A stretch of DNA of 27,554 nt, from positions 1 through 27,554 of the forward strand of contig JAIQCW010000080.1 of assembly GCA_020283715.1 (NCBI GenBank), read 5' to 3'. Every line of letters starts with the position of its first letter. Positions within the stretch are counted from its first letter, which is position 1. Position numbers and translations under genes: made by a program. Shown here piece after piece: positions 18,401-27,481 of the stretch. Origin of the DNA: Cytauxzoon felis (taxonomy: Eukaryota; Apicomplexa; Aconoidasida; Piroplasmida; Theileriidae). Below the pieces are notes generated by a model. That model searched no databases and was not told where the DNA came from. It saw only the letters and a list, made by a program, of their open reading frames with translations.

Positions 18401-20527
18401 ATCCACATTGACTAATTTACAGTGGATGAATTAAAACTTGCAAGAAATACCTTTAAACGATTTAAATAATCATATTGATTAGTCATAACAGGTAATATAA
18501 CTTCATCCATAATCTTTTGATATTCATTCAACTCATGTATAAATTTATTATAATAATCATCTTCAACCAATTCACCACGACCCTTAACATACGATAATAT
18601 CACATCATTAATCAAATCCTATATATAAATAAATATAATAAACATATAGATATACTCTTTAGACATGAACTCTAGCCCCAATGTCACTTCTCCACCTGAG
18701 GTTACCTCCACCGTAGGTCGTCTTGCAGACAGCTCTTCTATTTACCTCCCCCTCAAGTTCCCGTAGATAACTTTCGGGTATTCCAATTGAAATCTCCACT
18801 CTAGGTCCAATCTATTACAAATCCGCCACGATCTCCGGGAGTGGCTATACTCTTTAGAGATAGGTAATTGGAAGAGCTGTCTGCAAGACCTCAAGTGGAA
18901 CGGAAGGATGGGTATATGTCGAAGAGAATATAGTAATCCATCTAGTATACAATGGATTAGAATTCATGATATTACGAGATACCTTTGCGCTATTTATGAT
19001 TTTATTTGATAGTATGGGTTCGTATTTTGAGTTTTGATAGAGTGATTTAAGTGTCTTAATAGAATCGAGATTTTTTTGTAGGATTAATTCCTTAAGTATA
19101 TCATGACCCATTAATTTTTCGGGATTGGTATATAGAAGTTCATTTAATACAACATTCATTATTTTTTGAGTACGTTGCTCATTTAAATAAAGACTACATG
19201 ATGCTCTCTGATAGTATTAAGATGAATATGAAAATTCGTCCTCACCTCATCATTGATAAATACTTGGAATATTTTATAGCATTTAGAACAATTATATTCA
19301 TTTAGATATGTTGTACATAATTCTTTATAGTATTCTCCAGTTTCGTTAATTATATCACTTTCCAATGATTCATATAACTAAATGTTGAAAAATCATCAAA
19401 TGAAGAACTTCATTAAACATACACCGATGAATGTCAACATTTCAATAATGTTAAACAGTTGACAATAAATTACCTCATTCTTCAATCTATACATTCGAAT
19501 CTGATCTAATACAGCATATTTTAATTTTTTATATAAATTGAATCTATTTTCCTTATCCTTTATGAAATATTCAATCACTCGGTCACTAAATTATGATAAT
19601 TACTGAATCTCAATACTTACAACAATTTATAACTAGATTTGGATTTCAATATCATAGATTCTAGTGGCTCACAAACTTGAATTATGTCATTCTATAAGAT
19701 ATAGTTATGTTGTATATCTAAAAGATTATAATCGGAGACAATAGGTATAAGTCGCCATATCTTCCACTTGAAGTATTTCCTACCGTCAGCTCTTCTAATT
19801 ACCTATCTCTAAAGAGTATAGCCACTCCCAGAGATCGTGGTGAAGGTGGTGATGGAGGTGTAGTTAGTGATTGGACCTCAAGTGGAACCCGAAGCTGATC
19901 TCAGGGAAGCGGAGGGGAAGTAAATAGAGAAGCCACCACGGCGAGTGGAAAGACATCATATGGAGTAGCTGTCTGTAGGACGAGTGAAAGGTAGGAAGGG
20001 AAGTATATAATTGGATGGAAGAGTAATTAAATTTTCTACATACCATGGCTAATCGTACATTACACCAGCAATACTCGAATTTATTATAGAGTTGATAAAA
20101 GTTGTTTTGCTTATCACTAGTTGTATCATCTTCAATAGTGCTATAGAGATAATTAAAATTGGAGCCGATAAACGTACGATAGAATGTGTATTATGGACTC
20201 TTCTAGTATTATGTTTATATCATTTATGATATCGTCGGCTCTTCCATACTGTATAGCTTCCTCGATAATCTAAGAATGTTAATTTAATTGGTAATGACAG
20301 TCAAATCTATACCTCCTGGAGTGTAATTTTACAAAAATTCATCGTGTTATGGCCCATAATTGCGGACTTTATGTAGTTTCTTAAGTATGCGAAATCTTGG
20401 AGTAAAAATTCAGACACATCTGTAGAATCATCTGAAATTTAATAATCAAGCATTAAAATGTAGATAAAATACCATTTTCTATGTGGACTTCTATAGTTCT
20501 CCTGGGAGTCACCCGGGTAAGCTCCAT
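15429..20527 (-). CDS. Divergent cullin (ubiquitin-ligase scaffold), 810 aa, 17 exons, four repeat-bearing introns
   Basis: Exons run 20527-20473, 20431-20313, 20269-20178, 20140-20044, 19691-19621, 19585-19423, 19377-19246, 19207-18983, 18618-18451, 18411-18348, 18312-18191, 18156-18066, 17832-17354, 16125-16017, 15972-15869, 15833-15741 and 15677-15429. Phases add up to 811 codons, a normal cullin length. Diagnostic motifs are LFRFIENKSYFELCYRNFI (about 425-443, the region read as LFRFIxGKDVFExFYKKxLAKRLL in classical cullins), FKLECGVNYVSKLDDIV, FKYFYINKFKNKNLRFLPEF, ICQAYCILLLFN and a C-terminal winged helix with IVRYLK (Lys756 at the neddylation position). Cullins hold an adaptor at the N-terminus and an E2-bound RING at the C-terminus. 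An Asn/Asp-rich insert lies in exon 13. It is too divergent for a CUL number. Only the exon 13 start is uncertain. Confidence 0.93.
16135..16932 (-). CDS. Nested gene in cullin intron 13: lineage-specific secreted-family-like protein, 229 aa
   Basis: Exons are 16932-16878, 16785-16681 and 16664-16135. Intron 1 is 92 nt. The second join needs either a 16-nt GT-AG intron (16665-16680) or a frameshift, since the frame changes there. The protein starts MNSAASEAAEPIDHKVWLG, has LFGVQKLGAYNFGDNTW, then HFDDWLISPEKH, and a beta-rich body with a VHYVHVYYGG...TPLLICV motif. I associate this pattern with expanded uncharacterised families of the T. equi group; this is from general recollection, not a search. 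There is no obvious signal peptide. It lies wholly within a cullin intron on the same strand. Its TAA ends nine bases before the cullin acceptor's last base, so the two transcripts must overlap or be separately processed. Confidence 0.7.
17012..17334 (-). repeat. Modular palindromic element, copy group R9, in cullin intron 13
   Basis: The + strand has CTGAGGTC, GTCTTGCAGACGGCTC, a decayed linker, CCCTGAGATCAGCTACGGG, CCGCTTGAGG, CCACGATCTCTGGAAGTGG, CTCCACGCCGAGTGG, ACCTCAGGTGG, GTCTGCAAGAC and ACCTCAGATGG. It shares this 1,228-nt intron with the nested gene and is sense to the cullin. Confidence 0.9.
17830..18000 (+). repeat. Modular palindromic element, copy R10, at the border of cullin exon 13
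   Basis: The order is CCACTCGCCGTGG, CCTCTTCCAATTACC, a decayed GTACACGGTAGAGCC, GCCACTCTCGGAG...GTGGC, ACCTCAAGTGG, GCGATCTACGGG, GAGCTGGAAGGGG, CTGACGGCAGGAC and CTCAGATGG. It is antisense to the cullin and fills most of the 233-nt intron 12. The phase-compatible acceptor for exon 13 falls in its terminal module. Confidence 0.9.
18691..18899 (-). repeat. Modular palindromic element, copy R11, in cullin intron 8
   Basis: This is one of the most complete copies. The + strand has CCACCTGAGGTT, GTCTTGCAGACAGCTCTTC, CTATTTACCTCCCCCTC, CCCGTAGATAACTTTCGGG, a decayed middle module, CCACGATCTCCGGGAGTGG, CTCTTTAGAGATAGG, TAATTGGAAGAGCTGTCTGC and ACCTCAAGTGG. The first and last hairpins form matching inverted ends (GTCTTGCAGACAGCTCTTC and GAAGAGCTGTCTGCAAGAC). 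It is sense to the cullin; the intron is 364 nt. Confidence 0.95.
19762..19982 (+). repeat. Modular palindromic element, copy R12, in cullin intron 4
   Basis: The order is CCACTTGAAG, CTACCGTCAGCTCTTC, TAATTACCTATCTCTAAAG, GCCACTCCCAGAG...GTGG, ACCTCAAGTGG, CCCGAAGCTGATCTCAGGG, GAAGCGGAGGGG, CCACGGCGAGTGG and GTCTGTAGGAC. It is antisense to the cullin; the intron is 352 nt. Confidence 0.93.
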
Positions 20528-20803
20528 TTGAGTTATGTTTCAGATAGCAAGAGCAAACCGTCCACCTTCTACATGTAATTTTATATTAAAATTGGTAACA
20601 TTCTTATTTTTTAATTAATTACAGTATAATTTTACATTTTACAGGCTGTCTAATCCTATAGCCTACTGTTATTACGTCTACCCACATTAAAAGGTTGAGA
20701 CCAACTAGAATGTGTAATTTCCAAATTTATTTTTTTCCTCTGAAAAAACATCTGAGATGTTTATGCTAATTGAATTTGGAAATTATCAAAATTAATCGCA
20801 ATA
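20528..20803. promoter_or_regulatory. Divergent intergenic region between cullin and nucleoporin genes
   Basis: The 276 nt between the two divergent start codons should hold both promoters. It is AT-rich and has no repeat copy or recognisable motif. Confidence 0.35.
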
Positions 20804-23800
20804 ATGCCAGATCTTCGCGATAAGCGACGCGCAGACGAAGTACTGTTCAAATGGGATTCCAAGAAGAGTACTACAGTGAATTTTGAGCCTTTGTCAGATC
20901 TAGAAGAACAATCTAGAAAGCGTAGAGAATATGAAGCATCTAATCCGATCTCATTATTGAATGTAGTGAGCGAGTCAGAGCTGACGAATTCATTTCACAA
21001 GTCCACCGTGAACGGTTTACTATCAGACCATGAATACTCTACCAAAGGTGTAGACAAGAGATGCGAAATGCTCGAGAGTATACGGACATTTCAGCTGAAT
21101 ACGTGCAAGGATTGGTTAGGTAGTAACAATAAAATCAATTCTCTAAGGAAAATCGATACTCTTGATAGATTATCTTGTCTAATAATAAATACTGAAGGTA
21201 GCGTTAGGAGTGAAGTGCTTCTATACACATTTCAAATGGGAAAGTGTAATTTCGACTTTTACAACCTTCTATATTCGACAAAATTATGGCAACTAAGTAA
21301 TCTACCCATACTACAATTAACCAAACAACCATTACCCATTAGAAATAAACTCATCATATCAATTGAAAATCACGTTAAGTGTTCCTGTCCAATAGGTACG
21401 ATACATAAACTTAAGGCAAAAACAGACACATATTCAATGACTCACAAATACGGTATGTTTATCATCTAGGAATATGCGAATAGGTGTTGTCTAGTCCACC
21501 TGATGTCTTGTCCAATACACCTTGTCTTCCACTTGCCGTGGAGGCATCTCTATTTACTTCCCCTTCCAGCTCCCGTGGATCGCTTCCAGGTTGTCCACCT
21601 CCACTTGAGGTCCAATCATTACCTTCACGTCCTTCCGGGTTGATACCTTTTGTTCCTCCGGGAGTGGCTATACTCTTTAGAGATAGGTAATTAGAAGAGC
21701 TGTCTGCAAGACGAGGATGGGTAACTTACACCTATCGGTGGACAACACCTCAGTCGTTACTTGATCATATTTTATATCATAAATTTAGATAAATCCTTGG
21801 AAGATGTAACATTATCGTCACTGTACAAGGAATTGTCTAAGAATAAGCTGAACTTTATGAAGGATCCCAATCGTGACGATATTGAAGATGAAGATGAGCG
21901 GATGAATATATTGGAGAATATGGTATGCCGTGATCATATTGGTAGAGATATGCCTGAATTATTTAACGCGGGTAATGGTGGTGGTATATTGGAGGACTAC
22001 AATTTACTGTATAAATATGATGAATTGAAAATATCTAATAGGAATTACAATGTACTGACATTTTATAATTTATTGGGTAGTGAGAATAAAATATGGCAGT
22101 ATAGATTATTATCAAAGTTGGTGTCCATACGTTGTATAAACTTGAAGGATTATGAGTTGGAACGGAATATAATTGAGGATGAGAAGTATTTGTGTAATTT
22201 GTATAGGGGTAAGGGATTATTTATAGCGACGAGGAAGGAAATTATGATTGGTATGGTATATTTCAATAATAAGCTGAATGCACTGAAATTGGGTATAGTA
22301 TTACGCGACTCTTATAAGGATGTTGAGATTAAGGATGTTGTATGTCATAAATTTAGCGGCAGGATATTTATATTGACGACGAATAATTTATTGTATGAGT
22401 ATTGTTATCAATATGGACTGTCGAATATTAGAAGGAAAGGGATTAGTATAATTAATCATTTGGTATACCAAGGTAAAAATTTCATTAAAAAGCTACTATA
22501 TAGCGATAAAGTTTATAAATTACAAGGTACGATCACGGCCGGTTATTATGGTGATGATAGCGGATATACTAATAGGTATTGGTGGGACAGCAGTGGAAAT
22601 TGTTTGGATGACTTAAATTTAAACCCATCGGAGAATGTAACCCTTTACTGGCCACCCATAATCTGGAAGGAATTGCACGTAAGTATACACGAGTCGATTT
22701 ATAACAACTGCATTTATAATAATGAAGTTTGTGATTGTACTTCAGATTTAAAATGCAAGTCATACAAGTTGAATTGTAATTTGAATTTAATTAACCCATG
22801 GAATAAGTCCTATTTCAATATCTTCAGTGGTAATACCAAGAGCAAATTATACATCGATGAGAAGCGTTGGTACGTATTAATCTTGACGGAAGGTGGTGAT
22901 TTATACATTTATGTCCTACAGTCTGTTTACAATTTCAAGGATTATATGGAGGACTCTCTACCATTTAACATTGTAGAGTACAGTATCAAGAGTCACGATA
23001 TTAAGAATACGTTGAGTAAATTCGGATATTTCAAATATATAAATTCATATAGTGCCTTGAATATCGTTAATTATGTCGTACCCTCAACAAATCTCGATGG
23101 AGTTGATGCCATTTTATTGGATTCCTTTGGCACCAGAATTTATGTTGGTTTTGTCCATTCTAGCAATGGAAAAACATCTCTAGCCGTCAAGGGTTTCAGA
23201 TTGTCTCTAGATTTACTATATAGACATCTGAATACCAATTTTTCCTCTGTGAGAAGTGAATCATCTTCATTTACATCTGTTGGTTCTGAAAAGTCCTCCC
23301 TTACTTCTCCATCTGTTTCTCTAAAATCAGCTACGGGTACTCTTTCCTTCACTTCGTCGTGGGATGAATTCTTCCTATCATTTTCAATAAACTTCAAGAC
23401 AGACGTTTATAAAATTGGGAAAATGGTAATTTCATCAAATGATGATACATCTTTTTGTCAATTGACGGATTTACAACCGAAATCTATACAAGATGAGTTA
23501 TGGTTTTACAATCAGCTGAGATTTAAGAGTAAGAAAGTCACCACCTCCTCCATAAATCAACCTGTGGAATATTATGATTTCTTCTACTTTAAGTTGACTT
23601 TAAATGAGGATATCATTGGCCTAATACATTTAAAAGAGAAATTTATACTCGTCACCACACATAAAATTTACACTTTTATTATCATAAAATTAACAAATAT
23701 CCTCAAATCACTTGTCAAAAATCCAATCAATACCATACACGTCATAAATCCTCCACCAATAATTATCAATAATAAACCCATTTCAATGAGCAAGTTGTCA

Positions 23801-26058
23801 TCTACTGGTAGGTCTGTTCCACTCGCCGTGGAGGCTTCTGATTACCTCCCCGTGAAAGGTAAAGCCACTCCCGGAGATCGTGACGATAATAAAGATGTAA
23901 CCTCAGGTGGAATACCCGCAGCTGATCTACGGGAAGTGAAGGGGGAAGTAAATAAAGGGGCTGACGGCAGGACATACGGAGATGAACACATATACAATGT
24001 TACGTTTATTGATATATTTAGCGATGAACATGGGGTAGAGTTATGTAATGAAGATATTAGACTGAGGATGATAGGTAACGGTTTATATTACTTATCATGG
24101 CTCTATACCTGTGAGGATGTTTATGCTATCCTGTGGAAGATGTTGTTACATGAGGATGATATGAATTTTAATATCATCAGAGATATGTTGATCTCTATAG
24201 ATGACGATTACAATTTATTTTTATCTTCACTCGGTATACCTTCGAAATTATATGGTTGCGTTATACCCGGTTATTATAGTTATACTGATAACGGCGGTAT
24301 AGAATTACCTATTATTAACCCTTGGTGTAAATTTATCAATACCAATAAATTCAATACCTCTATACGCATAAATAAAATCAATACCAATCTAACATCCACC
24401 GCTATCGATGGACTTATCTTATTAGTATATGAATTCATCAAACCCTTCTGGATAAACAGCACCTTCATTGCTATACCCAACAATAATATCTATTATTGGG
24501 ATAATTTACACCATAATTATATAATCGATCCTATAAATCAGATTAATGATACGAATCAATTTATGATAGGTGGAAAGTACACAACGGAATTGTTGCTGAA
24601 GTTATCATTGAATACATCTACTGTCGAGGACATATTAGAAAACTCATATAAATTATATCAGTTATTGACAACTGTGTTGGACAATTATGAAAAGGTTAAT
24701 CTAAACACAATTATACATAAACTCTATAAACTACCAATCAACATTCAAGCTGAGCTATATAATGACGGCAGTTACGATAACACCTATTCCGTCTTCAATA
24801 TCAATAACATCCCAACACGATCGAATGAATCTCCACCTGAGGTCAGTCCTGCCGTCAGCTCTTCTAATTACCTATCTCTAAAGAGTATAGCCACTCCCGG
24901 AGATCGTGGCGGAAGAGAAGATGTAACCTCAAGTGGATTACCCGCAGCTGATCTCAGGGAAGCGGAGGGACAACTAAATAGAAGAAGCCGTCTGCAAGAC
25001 AGAGAAAGGACATCTAATAGAAGTCAAGGAAGGACCTATGGTACGACATCAATAGATGTGAATTATTCTAGATTGGAAAGATGGGTTATGGATAGATATG
25101 AGATGGATATTCGCGTATTGCGGGAATTGGTTTATATATTGGAAGTATTTCAAGAGTATTTGTCTTGTTGTTTAATAATGAATGAGAATTGTGTGATTGG
25201 TGATGAAGTTAAATATGAATTTGATAAATTACTTGAAAATGTTATTTTGTTGCCAACTAAATCACACGATTTTTTTTACTGTAAATGATTTACAGTATAA
25301 ACCAAATATACCAACCGATTATAATAAATTGTTAATACATCCGTTTTCCATCACTAGTCATAACATTAAACATTGCATCGCATTTTCAAAACAACTCTTC
25401 AATATCATTGTCAATTCTAATTTTCTAAATCTGTACGTTCAAATTCCACACAATTCAACACAATTTAGATGCTATAATAAAGAGTTCTTCAAAATATTCA
25501 AAATCGCTACGTGGCTCACTACCGGTAATATTACTAATCTACACAAACACTTCTTCGGACATATCTTCACGTTAGTTTACCCTTTATACTAAGGAACGAA
25601 ATATATTTAACACGGAAGAACAGAACTCCAGTATTGGTCCTGCCGTCAGCTCTTCTATTTACCTATCTCTAAAGAGTAAAGCCACTCCCAGAGATCGTGG
25701 CAGAGGTGGAGGTATGGATGTAACCTCAAGTGGAAGTGGAATACTTGGAAGCGATCTATGGGAGCTGGAAGGGAAGTAAATAGAAGAGCTGACGGCAGGA
25801 CTGACTTCAGGTAGAGAGGCACCATGCCTAATGGAGGCAGAACAGTGATCTAAAGTGAAACAGGAGACTGTAGTAATTTCCGATTCATTAAATGAATTGT
25901 TATTTATATTTATATATAGATTCGATGAATTGGAGATAATGTCGAATTGTAATCGTATAAAATACTTGGAACGACAATATGAAAATAATAAAGACAATAT
26001 TGCAATATCAGAATACATTAAATCACTCACTAAACTTTTAGCAAAATCAACCAACTAA
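20804..26058 (+). CDS. Probable Nup155/Nup170-type nucleoporin, about 1,504 aa in four exons, with repeat-encoded segments
   Basis: Proposed exons are 20804-21452, 21789-25240, 25296-25570 and 25920-26058. Introns 1 and 3 (336 and 349 nt) hold repeats R13 and R17; phases total 1,505 codons. Around residues 360-460 the sequence follows the Nup155 N-terminal propeller: GLFIATRKEIMIGMV (family LLVLATPVxIxILG), FSGRIFILTTNNLLYEYCYQ (family GRIFLAGxDGCLYEVAYQ) and ISIINHLVY. A later AIDGLILLVYEFIKPFW fits the solenoid border. Nup155 is a scaffold of the pore inner ring. Residues about 893-945 and 1,230-1,287 are encoded by repeats R15 and R16. Exon 1 shows no nucleoporin motif and might be a separate gene; it is joined on a GTATGT donor, matching phase and the shared repeat-intron pattern. 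The 55-nt intron near 25241 has a weak donor. Confidence 0.7.
21495..21712 (-). repeat. Modular palindromic element, copy R13, in nucleoporin intron 1
   Basis: The + strand has CCACCTGATGTC, CCACTTGCCGTGGAGG, CTATTTACTTCCCCTTCC, CCCGTGGATCGCTTCCAGG, CCACTTGAGGTCC, a decayed middle ending in CTCCGGGAGTGG, CTCTTTAGAGATAGG, TAATTAGAAGAGCTGTCTGC. It is antisense to the host gene. Confidence 0.92.
23295..23362 (-). repeat. Degenerate palindromic element, copy R14, within nucleoporin exon 2
   Basis: The + strand TTACTTCTCCATCTGTTTCT followed by AAAATCAGCTACGGGTAC aligns by eye with the CTATTTACTTCCCC...CCTGAGATCAGCTACGGGTA part of intact copies. A TTCACTTCGTCGTGG tail recalls the CCACTCGCCGTGG module. 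Its peptide SLTSPSVSLKSATGT matches the frame LLFTSPFASLRSATGS read from intact reverse copies such as R3. It looks like an old exonic insertion in the opposite orientation to R15 and R16. Confidence 0.6.
23818..23973 (+). repeat. Modular palindromic element, copy R15, exonic and in frame
   Basis: The order is CCACTCGCCGTGGAGG, GATTACCTCCCCGTG, GCCACTCCCGGAG...GTGAC, ACCTCAGGTGG, CCCGCAGCTGATCTACGGG, GAAGTGAAGGGGG and CTGACGGCAGGAC. It is read in the nucleoporin frame as SDYLPVKGKATPGDRD, DVTSGGIPAADLREVKG and so on, with no stop. Confidence 0.93.
24831..25000 (+). repeat. Modular palindromic element, copy R16, exonic and in frame
   Basis: The order is CCACCTGAGGTC, CCTGCCGTCAGCTCTTC, TAATTACCTATCTCTAAAG, GCCACTCCCGGAG...GTGGC, ACCTCAAGTGG, CCCGCAGCTGATCTCAGGG, GAAGCGGAGGG, CTAAATAGAAGAAGC and GTCTGCAAGAC. 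It is read as SSNYLSLKSIATPGDRG and VTSSGLPAADLREAEGQLNR, the same frame as in R15 and in the 950-aa protein. Confidence 0.95.
25637..25837 (+). repeat. Modular palindromic element, copy R17, in nucleoporin intron 3
   Basis: The order is CCTGCCGTCAGCTCTTC, TATTTACCTATCTCTAAAG, GCCACTCCCAGAG...GTGGC, ACCTCAAGTGG, CTTGGAAGCGATCTATGGG, GAGCTGGAAGGG, AAATAGAAGAGCTGACGGC, CTTCAGGTAGAG and a decayed CACCATGCCTAATGG. It is sense to the host gene. Confidence 0.93.
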
Positions 26059-26487
26059 TTTTACTCTTATTACATTACATACTCAACTAGCATCTTCATA
26101 TTCGCACTCGACCATCACATTCTCTTGAAGATAGCTTCCACTACCTGCTTCCCCCTCTTCTTCCCCGAGTTCAGCCGCGGGTGTTGTCTGTTCTTACGTT
26201 TGACACCCCAGTTTGAAATTATTAGAAAGTGACATTTTTGAGGTAAAATGTAGTATATTAAAGGATTAAAGTTATTTTATAAGTTTAGTATATTTTAATA
26301 GTTTATTTTAATTTGAATTTGGTTAATATCGCATTTTCATGTGTCTTTTCCCCATTGCTGACGGTAGCAAAAATTTTCGACTTTCCCTCTGTTTCTTCCA
26401 TTACAATTATATATTTTGACTATGCATAGTTTCAATAACTATTAGTGAGTAAATACTATATTCTTCTTAGTTATTGCTTTAATAACT
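26059..26487. other. Intergenic region with a remnant of the palindromic element (R18)
   Basis: This space lies between the nucleoporin stop and the next + strand gene. Positions 26146-26182 (CTGCTTCCCCCTC...CCCGAGTTCAGCCGCGGGT) resemble the CTTCCCTGAGATCAGCTACGGGT part of the element and look like an eroded fragment. The rest, 26190-26487, is AT-rich and should contain the promoter of the HlyIII-like gene. Confidence 0.5.
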
Positions 26488-27481
26488 ATGGAGGAAGAAT
26501 ATAAAGTTAAGGTACGGCCATTGTTACGCGGAAAGATTCACATGTTTATGGCTTTATCACTCCCATTTACATATCCATTGCTGTCTAAGTACAATAATCA
26601 TACGGATTTAATATCGGCTCATATTATCACGTTCCTCTGCTCTATTGCCAATTTCACAGCAAGTGCAATTCTACACCTCAAAAAATGGCAGGAGCCAGAA
26701 ACTACTATTCTAAAGAGAATAGACTATTCATGTTTGTTATATTAATTATATACCATAATCTTCAGGTATATTTTTGATGGTTGGCGGTTCGTTCATGCCT
26801 TCTATGTTGTTTCTCGTAAATAATGATTTCTTCTCAATCTCCCTACTAATGCAGTGGATGGTGGTTATAATCGGTAAGTTGAAGTACTGAAGTCATGTAA
26901 TATTTCCTTTTTACCCACTGTCCACCTTTCGTTGTCTTGCAGACAGTTCCACTTGAGGTCCATCTTTTCCATTGCATGGAGCTCTTCCAATTACATATCT
27001 CTAAAGAGTAGAGCCACTCCCGGAGATCGTGGCCGAAGTGAAGGTAATGAGGATTGGACCTCAGGTGGAACAGTCTGCAAGACAACGTAAGGTGTATGGT
27101 AATCTATGGGATAAATAATCATCGTCTATTACATATTATTGATACTAATAATTTTAAATTTTAGCTATCGTTTGTATTCTGGCTTCTGATAGATTTCAGT
27201 CGTCCAGATGGTTTCGTACGCTGATGTATTATTTGGTTTCAGTACCTAATGTATTTATGTTGTTTTATTATTGCCGTATGAGAATGTATAAGATATCATT
27301 TTTGATGTTTATGACAGCTGTGTTTTACGTTATGGGCGGTATAATTTATTCTACTAAAGTACCAAATATATATCCAGGAATCTTTGGCTACCATGAATTA
27401 TTTCATTTTTTATGTCTATTAGGATTCATCACAACTATATCAGCAAATAATATATTCATAAATTACTATCAACTTCAATAA
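26488..27481 (+). CDS. HlyIII/PAQR-family (CREST superfamily) integral membrane protein, 222 aa, three exons
   Basis: Exons are 26488-26731, 26766-26873 and 27165-27481; introns are 34 nt and 291 nt, the second containing repeat R19. Phases match. The family residues line up once joined: RGKIHMF near the start (His18), SAILH (Ser59, His63), KRIDYS (Asp79) and a C-terminal PGIFGYHELFH (His194, His198). These Ser, Asp and His residues form the metal site of the CREST hydrolase-like superfamily. Hydrophobic segments suggest about seven membrane spans, with a cytosolic, charged N-terminus. Length is typical. Despite the family name, most eukaryotic members are receptors or lipid hydrolases and not haemolysins, so I make no toxin claim. 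Possible role: lipid or ceramide-related turnover, from family only. Confidence 0.92.
26921..27083 (+). repeat. Modular palindromic element, copy R19, in HlyIII-like gene intron 2
   Basis: The order is CCACCTTTCGTT, GTCTTGCAGAC, CCACTTGAGGTCC, GAGCTCTTCCAATTAC, ATATCTCTAAAGAG, GCCACTCCCGGAG...GTGGC, ACCTCAGGTGG and GTCTGCAAGAC. The CCCGTAG...CTACGGG module is absent. It is sense to the host gene. Confidence 0.92.

Noticed and set aside
21453..21469. 17-nt intron or simple stop at the end of the 20804 frame
   Set aside because: The GTATGT donor joins in phase to the acceptor at 21788, giving a 336-nt repeat-bearing intron like the others; not fully excluded.
25281..25295. 15-nt GT-AG intron (GTAAATGATTTACAG)
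   Set aside because: Removing 15 nt would not change frame, yet a frame change is needed here; a 55-nt intron starting at 25241 fits phase, though its donor is weak.
26488..27481. Haemolysin toxin
   Set aside because: The family name is historical; residues match the CREST/PAQR membrane superfamily and nothing indicates toxicity.
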